A stretch of 64,000 nucleotides of DNA from Albifimbria verrucaria. Its lineage: Eukaryota > Ascomycota > Sordariomycetes > Hypocreales > Stachybotryaceae. A program made the position numbers and the translations under genes. The stretch spans positions 124,001-188,000 of the forward strand of contig JAHREC010000019.1 of the NCBI GenBank assembly GCA_020081605.1, read 5' to 3'. Positions 57,963-64,000 of this stretch are shown one piece after another. Under the pieces are notes generated by a model. It searched no databases. It had not been told where the DNA came from and saw nothing but the letters and a program-made list of their open reading frames with translations. Every line of letters begins with the position of its first letter. Positions within the stretch are counted from its first letter, which is position 1.

Positions 57963-59990
57963 ATGCCCAATCGAGTTTGTCTTACATCCTATGCAATTTC
58001 CCTGCTGGCTAGCCATATAATAACCTCGATCCTGGCGCTGAGCTGCGCCCCATACCTCGGCCTCACATCGTCCATACCAAGGTGCAAAACGTACCCTGTG
58101 ACCGCTAGCTGGCCTTTTTCTCAAGCATGAAATCAGCTAAATCAGACATTGAGGGGCCGCTTGTTGCGTCCCGTGCCGCCCGGTTCAGACTGCCACCCTC
58201 ACCAAGCATCCTACCATGAAGAGCAATGCCTCAGCGTCGCACAGCGATGGAGCATGTACGAACTCCACACCGAACACCCTGTATCAGTCATATGGGACGT
58301 ATTTACCAATAACATTTGTCTTCCTAATGCAACCTCTCCCTGTAGTGGCGATGGTTATCCTTCCTATGTTATCAACGCAACAACATCTGAGCATGTCAAG
58401 GCTGGGGTCAACTTCGGTAGGACGCTTTAGACGCCTGGTCATCAACCACTAGCATAGAATTTCAGCTCGTAAGAACGACGTCCGACTCATTATCAAAAGC
58501 ACGGGGTATGATTTTCTTGGCCGGTCCATTGCCCCTGGTTCCCTGTCAATTTGGGTCCATTATCTCAACAGCATTAAACACCATCCCGACGAATTCGCTC
58601 TTGCGGGTTCCGGCAAGATAATCCCTGTTGATGCCGTCACCATAAGGGGTAGTGCGCAAATGAACGATATTTACACGACCACAGCAACACGTAATCGGAC
58701 AATAGTCGGCGGCGGAGGAAAGGCTGTGGGCATTTCAGGATACATCAGCGGTGGTCGCCATTCCCATTCTATCTCCTCGGTATGGGTTAGCTGCGGACAA
58801 TGTCCTTCGATTGTAGATTGTGACCCCCAGTGCAGAGATCATTACTGTTAATGAAGATCAGAATGGCGATATCTTCTGGGCGCTGCGCGGGTTATATCAG
58901 CGAGCGGAAAATATGCGGCTCTTTGGCTAACATTGGATCAGGCTGACGGCTCAACATTCGGAGTTATTACGTCCATAACGTTACAGACTCACCCATCCCC
59001 ATCTATTTTGAGTGTTCCTTGGGCGTCCATAACGTCCAACGAGAGCTGTTTTACTCTTGATTTCTTCACTTACATAATGTCGCAGCTACCGGACATATCA
59101 GATGCAGGGTTCGCAGGATACATGCGTGTCAGCAAAGGCACGCCATCGCCAGTATGTTTCCTGGGAGGACCAGAACACCTCGCTGAAATAACTGGTACCT
59201 TAATTCTCCAGGATGTTAATGGTATTGGTATGGTGGAGAGCATTCTTAAGCCGATCAATCAGACTATTATTCATCGTTGGGGCGGTGCAGCATACCTGTT
59301 CTAGGAGACAGCTCGATACGATAACTTCATTGACTGGTTTGAGATCCACCATGATCACGGCTCGGCAGGTGCCCAAGCATACATGGCGTTAAGGCTGTTT
59401 AATAGCCAGTCCTTGACAGGGGACGTAGATGCCCTCAAAGAAGCATTGTCACATATACTGACGAATCATGGAGGCATGAACCATTTTCTGGTAACAAGCA
59501 AAGGTGTGCGAGAAGCTAATCCGCGGGGCGGCAGCAATGCAGCTAGTCCGGCATTACGAACCGCATGTACTCACTCTAGTAGGTAGTCCTGTGAGAGATT
59601 GTTTCGTTCAGTTCAGAATTTGCTCATGTAAATATGCAGTATTTGCCCAGGATTTCCCGCGATTGGATGCAAGAGCTGAGGCCGAGACGATCAAGTCCTT
59701 GCATGAAAGCCTACAGATTTTGAGAGACATTTCCCCTGGGGCGATGCATATCTGAATGTGGTACATTTTCAATCCCTAATCCTATTTACATTTCCTTCAG
59801 CTAATAAGGAAAGTAGGCATTTCCTTTTCAGAGAAATTGGCAACAGATGTTTTGGAGTGATAATTATGAAAGACTTCTAGCGATTAAGGCGACAATTGAC
59901 CCTGAAAATATTTTTTGGTGTCGTCCGTGCATTGGAAGTGATCGATGGGCAGAAAGAGGCGATGGGCGGCTTTGCATGGTAAGAGAATTG
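57963..59990 (+). pseudogene. FAD-linked oxidoreductase, berberine-bridge-enzyme-like, decayed
   Basis: The ATG at 57963 gives a signal-like N-terminus, then RCKTYP...W-x-x-LNQTLRGRLLRPVPPGS, the NATSPCSGDGYPSYVINATT substrate/FAD region, an intron (58417-58465), DVRLIIKSTGYDFLGRS, RTIVGGGGKAVGISGYISGG, an intron (about 58891-58941), ADGSTFGVITSITLQTHPS and the BBE C-terminal NYERLLAIKATIDPENIFWC. This is the family of secreted bicovalent-flavin oxidases. Lesions: TGA at 58128-58130 (family Trp), a frame change near 58780, TAG at 58814-58816 and 59302-59304, and probable single-base losses near 58889 and 59738. The usual His of the flavin-attachment motif lies in the readable part (SGGRHSHS). 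The 3' end is uncertain. Several independent stops show real inactivation. Confidence 0.8.
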
Positions 59991-61997
59991 AAGAATGAGA
60001 TGGGTTCTAACGCAATAATTCAGAGTAGTGTATATATCTCTGCTCTCTTGCATGTCTTACCGCGCATCTATTGCCAGTTCCAGTCGCTGATAACACCAGT
60101 CCAAGTAATACTTTGTAGCCCCGATCTAAGTATATTTAGTCTTAATATAACCTGCCTACTATTAGCTGATCATAAATTTCTAGCACCTTGTGGTGCAGTC
60201 CGAACTCCGGATGATTGCTTTGGTTCATCTTATAGCCTCCGACGCTCAAATTCATATATAACAAGGGATAGAAGTAGCTGTATAAAAACAGCTAATGCGA
60301 AAGACTCGTTGGGATCGATTGCCAAGCAGCCAGGGGACCCGAATTCCACATATTATCATCTCTAGCAGCAATATCAGGCGTAGGCACGGTATCCGTGCTT
60401 TATGCTGGATTAAGGGAGGGCCCCGCTAATACCGACGGACGAATCCTCCTCGATTCATCTTGATATTACTTCGATAAAGTTGCCACCCTCCAACGACCTA
60501 AGCTATCCTCCCACCTGTTTTAATTTCCGGGGCATCGCGAATATCAGGCTATCAAATTTCGTATAGCAGTGCGAGTTATCGATTTCGACAAGCAAATGTT
60601 GTTTTGGTAATACATGTGAATGTTATAAATACATTCCCTCCTCCAGGCTGTCTCGCAGTGCGAGCATGGTTCCTTAACACCGCATTATCGTATACATGTA
60701 GCTTTTGGAAAGTACTAGGAACCGATACATACGAATTACATCTTCAATATAACTAAGATCATATAATAACTACTTAATCTGGTGCTCCTGTCGCCACATT
60801 CGGTGAAAGCGTGAGAAATAATCACTCCGTCAGGATGTCGCCTTTCAAGAGCTGGGGCTTTGCAGAATCTAGCGGGGACGTGATTCCCAAGCCCACCGCA
60901 TTGTGCGAGTTCAAGTAACGCCTGAATAACGTTGGGTTCTACTCTGAATGTATAATGTAAGTGATATCACCCAGTAAAACGGGGCTGTGTTGCTAAACCT
61001 ATTTAGACGCACTGAAACTATTTTATTCCACAACTTTTAAATAAACACAAAGTTTGGATTTACCCTATAAATTAAATATTTTTGTCGTTGAATCCAGTCC
61101 CTCGTTTCAGACAAAAGTTCAATAACAAAGTGATTTAAGAGTCGAGCCATAATAAGCCGCATCTTAGGATAAGCTATACTGTGTTTTAGGTATTCGTGCA
61201 AGTATCTCATGGATTCTCAAGAATGAAAGCTTACCTTCTATCGATACAGTTTCGAGGACCCGTGCCGGATGGTTGGGATGCACCAAGACCATCTGACATA
61301 AACTTTTCATCACCCAGATATCGGCTTGGGTGGAAATTATCTGGATCTGTATGCAATTTCAGCCTCATCACTGAAGGCAGATCAGATCTCATCAGTTGTT
61401 CTTTTAACGACTTTTAGTTCTAACAGGATTAAGCATAGTGCACCGCGTAGAAGTATAGCTATTGTTTCAGATCCTACAGAAATCCGAAGTTGGGCATTCA
61501 TTTGAAGTTTCTCTTGACTCTGTAACAATCCTATTATTATCAAAAGCAATAGTGTTATATTAGTGCTTACCAGTATGTCTCTCTTGCGGATAAGGCCATC
61601 GATGACATGAGGCCGCTCAAGTCCAATGTTTATACGGTCTTCAACTTTTTCCTTCGTGTAAAGTTAATATTGCTAGCCTGTCAATAAGCAGACCGAGCTC
61701 GCCCATCAAAAATACAAGGTCCGCAGGTATAGCACGCTTCAGGAGCTGCATCATAGAATTGGCCTTGAGACTATTAGAGATTGCATCCACCTAAGGATGG
61801 AGGTGCGAGTTTTCAGTATTAAATAACTATTGAAAACCCGTTGTAGTATATTGAAGATTGAGACAATAATATAGAGTTTATTATAAATTCTAGATTGTAA
61901 AATATTTCATAGATGTAGTTAGTATAAAATTTAAATATATATAATTAACTAGCTTACAATACTCTTTGAAATTTAATATATTATACTATTATGCTAT
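59991..61997. other. No gene recognised
   Basis: A plus-strand frame continues to 60365 but has no family signature beyond the BBE end. 60366-61997 is mixed to A/T-rich with no convincing gene. Confidence 0.35.
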
Positions 61998-63393
61998 CTA
62001 TAATGTTGGTAGAACTGTTACTAACAAGGCCACTACTATATCATCACGCGACCGGATTGTTTTAGCGACTGCCAGCTTCCTTGTCCCGTTCCCGATGGAC
62101 TCGATCAGTCTCAACAAATCGACAATTTCCATTTCCCCTTACCAGTCAAACGCAACTGAGCAAGATCAAGCGATCTAGCCAAGGTCTCAGAGTCGGAGTT
62201 GGGTATGCTGCCAGGCTCTGGAAGCATATATCCTGTCCAAATGAGCATGCTTGCTCCACATGCTTGTAAGACAGCGAAATGTGCCATCAATTCACACAAA
62301 ACCTCGCTTGGCGAGGATGCAGGTAGATGAAGTATGTATACGGCCGCATCCAGTACGGTCTGTGGAGCGCCCATGGTGCGTTTAGTCATGGCGACTGGGG
62401 AACTGGCATCTCCTTCGTGTCTACGCCATGAGCGGTGAGCCTCTTCATCATTAGTTTGCACAATGCAACGAAGGGCCGGAAACTGTTTCATGAGGCGGTT
62501 TGTCAACGAGATTGATCGTGGTGGGGCATTGACCTGTAAGTATCAGCTTCGAAGCACAAAAGATATTGGTATATTGCTCTCTTTGGAAAAACCTCTGAGC
62601 GGCTCGGAAAATACCTCGACAACACAAGCTTCTGGAAGTTCTATTATCTTGCGCCAATTGAGCTGCTGAAAAATGCTGGTCACTCCAACATCTTCCTGCA
62701 AATGCCCAACGTGATGAAGATACGCCGACCAACGGCGCTTGGTATTTGCTCCTGTTTGAGTGTCAGCGAGGCGAAAGTGTGCGCTGTGTGGAGTTGATGC
62801 GACTCGTGACAGCCCTCGATAGATTGAATCATCTGTAAGCCTGCTGGAACTACAGATTCTGAGAGGAACACCGCGGCGTCATGAAAAGAAGGGCGTGAGA
62901 CAAATGAGGCCGATAATGGTGTATGTGCCACGTAATCAGGCTGAGGTTCATATAGAAAGCCAACGGTAGCCATCAGGCGAATCACGCGACTAAGTTGCGC
63001 CTCAGGGGCACGCGACAACTCAGCTACGTCCTTGATTCGAACACTTGAAGACATGGGTATGCATGCCAAGATTTGGAGCTCGCTCAGCCACCCGAGGCCG
63101 GTAAGAATTTCACTCTACAATGGCAGTTAGCATGAATAGCACGAGAGACATAGCCCAATGCGAACCTGGCTTGCCAGCTGTTGGAGGAACTCTGGTGGTC
63201 CACAAACTAGCGAACTGATTTTATGAATTATGGACAACATGGCTTGTTTCGCCTGATAGCCATCGTCACTGTCGAGAGGTGACCAGGATTTTCCATCTTG
63301 GTCAGCGCTGCCAACTTGCGAGAGCGCCGAAAGGTTCTCGACAACACCGGAAAGCTCGCGGCAGTGCAATTGCAACTGCGCTAGAAGCTCCAT
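61998..63393 (-). CDS. Fungal O-methyltransferase (secondary metabolism type), two frameshifts
   Basis: Exons 63166-63393, 62615-63114 and 61998-62533 join in phase (introns 51 and 81 bases) to 421 residues after one missing base in each of two places (about 62756-62763 and the run at 62135-62138). N-terminal helices with SIIHKISSLVCGPPEFLQQL, then the dimerisation/winged-helix part (VAELSRAPEAQLSRVIRLMA, YVAHTPLSASFVSRPSFHDA) match the AdoMet O-methyltransferases of fungal polyketide clusters. The SAM-binding strand reads CVVEVNAPPRSISL where the family has VVDVGGSTGH, so the Gly-rich loop is strongly altered. The C-terminal part keeps ILHLPASSPSEVLCELMAHF and LIWTGYMLPEPGS. It could have lost SAM binding and be a pseudoenzyme. 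The start upstream of 63393 could include an unseen exon. Confidence 0.8.
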
Positions 63394-64000
63394 GGAGGGC
63401 CAAATTCAACCTGGCTTACAGAAAGCCACGAACTGTCTGTAGGAACTTACGGCAACCGCGGAGTGAAGAGACCTTAAGGCGGAACAGCGGTAGATTAATC
63501 TCTGGCGAGCCCTAATAGAGAGGGAGCAGTGTCCTTATATCGCCAGCCCGCCCTTATAGCTACCCTATAGCACAGGGATAGGCTTTGACTCAAATACGAC
63601 CGCAACAGGAGTTGTTAGAACTTCAGCAGATTCGGTGCAAATTATTCTACTATACTCTGTTGACGTATAATAACTGGCGTTACGAGACCTTGCAGAGTGC
63701 TACATGGAATCGCCTGCACTGTTACACCCCAATTCGATTATCCGATACGCACGGTGCGATTTGCTGGCGTTTAATCGTTCAGCTGATTGATGTCTCAGTG
63801 GAGCAGGTGGTTGTGGCGATCGACAGGCGAGGGAGAAGTGCTCCAATAGGACAGGAGCTATGGAAACGGAGAGAATGCATATGGACGACTTGCGGCAAAT
63901 GATCTAGACATATGCACCAATGCAGGTATCGAATGTGTCTACAACATGTGGCAACAGAGCGATTGTTCACGGGCCGAGACGTACAGTTGGTTCTGCATAA
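63394..64000. other. Right edge, no gene recognised
   Basis: Should include the promoter of the O-methyltransferase. A plus-strand frame at 63585-63902 has no recognised domain. Confidence 0.35.

Overview
The window looks like a piece of a filamentous ascomycete genome (Aspergillus/Penicillium-like, by inference). Genes carry short 47-85 bp GT..AG introns with CTAAC/CTAAT-like branch points and TATA boxes about 75-165 bp upstream. Long stretches are A/T-rich and full of TpA, as left by repeat-induced point mutation (RIP). No rRNA, tRNA or CRISPR was seen. About 20 protein genes or gene relics of accessory, secreted or secondary-metabolism type are spread through gene-poor DNA. No obvious housekeeping gene is present.

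Layout. 0.9-2.8 kb: decayed amidase (-). 6.4-7.5 kb: secreted S1 serine protease (+). 10.5-11.0 kb: intact secreted YCII-domain protein (+). 12.6-15.0 kb: hypothetical ORFs and a 2EXR-domain relic. 17.7-25.0 kb: candidate terpenoid locus with a PaxA/AtmA-like polytopic membrane protein (-), an intact rhodopsin-fold membrane protein (-), a UbiA-superfamily prenyltransferase/terpene-cyclase-like protein (+) and a cytochrome P450 (+). 26.3-27.6 kb: secreted Ser/Thr-rich protein. 28.8-30.4 kb: F-box relic. 31.0-32.2 kb: secreted NucA/NucB-type nuclease relic. 32.6-35.2 kb: divergent pair of a SAM methyltransferase (-) and a thioredoxin-reductase-like flavoprotein (+) without the CxxC pair. 36.3 and 52.6 kb: remnants of reducing polyketide synthase domains (KS, ER). 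38.3-51.5 kb: transposon block with a MITE, a full-length RIP-mutated Ty3/gypsy element (39341-47803) nested in an older LTR, and a pogo/Fot1-like transposase end. Inside this block sits a FAD-dependent dehydrogenase (49.1-50.5 kb). 55.3-57.2 kb: secreted amidase. 58.0-60.0 kb: berberine-bridge-like oxidoreductase relic. 62.0-63.4 kb: fungal O-methyltransferase (-).

A pattern running through the window: most otherwise well-preserved genes are broken only by loss of one base, usually in a short homopolymer run, and adding that base brings back a full family-length frame. This points to under-called homopolymers in the assembly rather than true decay. A second group (amidase at 1-2.8 kb, 2EXR, F-box, nuclease, BBE) also carries real in-frame stop codons and looks genuinely degenerate. 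Frame positions below refer to the sequence as given; the lesions are listed so that a reader can judge them.

Working model (inference): the enzymes (UbiA-type protein, P450, PaxA-like protein, methyltransferases, flavoproteins, PKS scraps) are parts of one or more secondary-metabolite clusters that have been broken up by transposon insertion and RIP.
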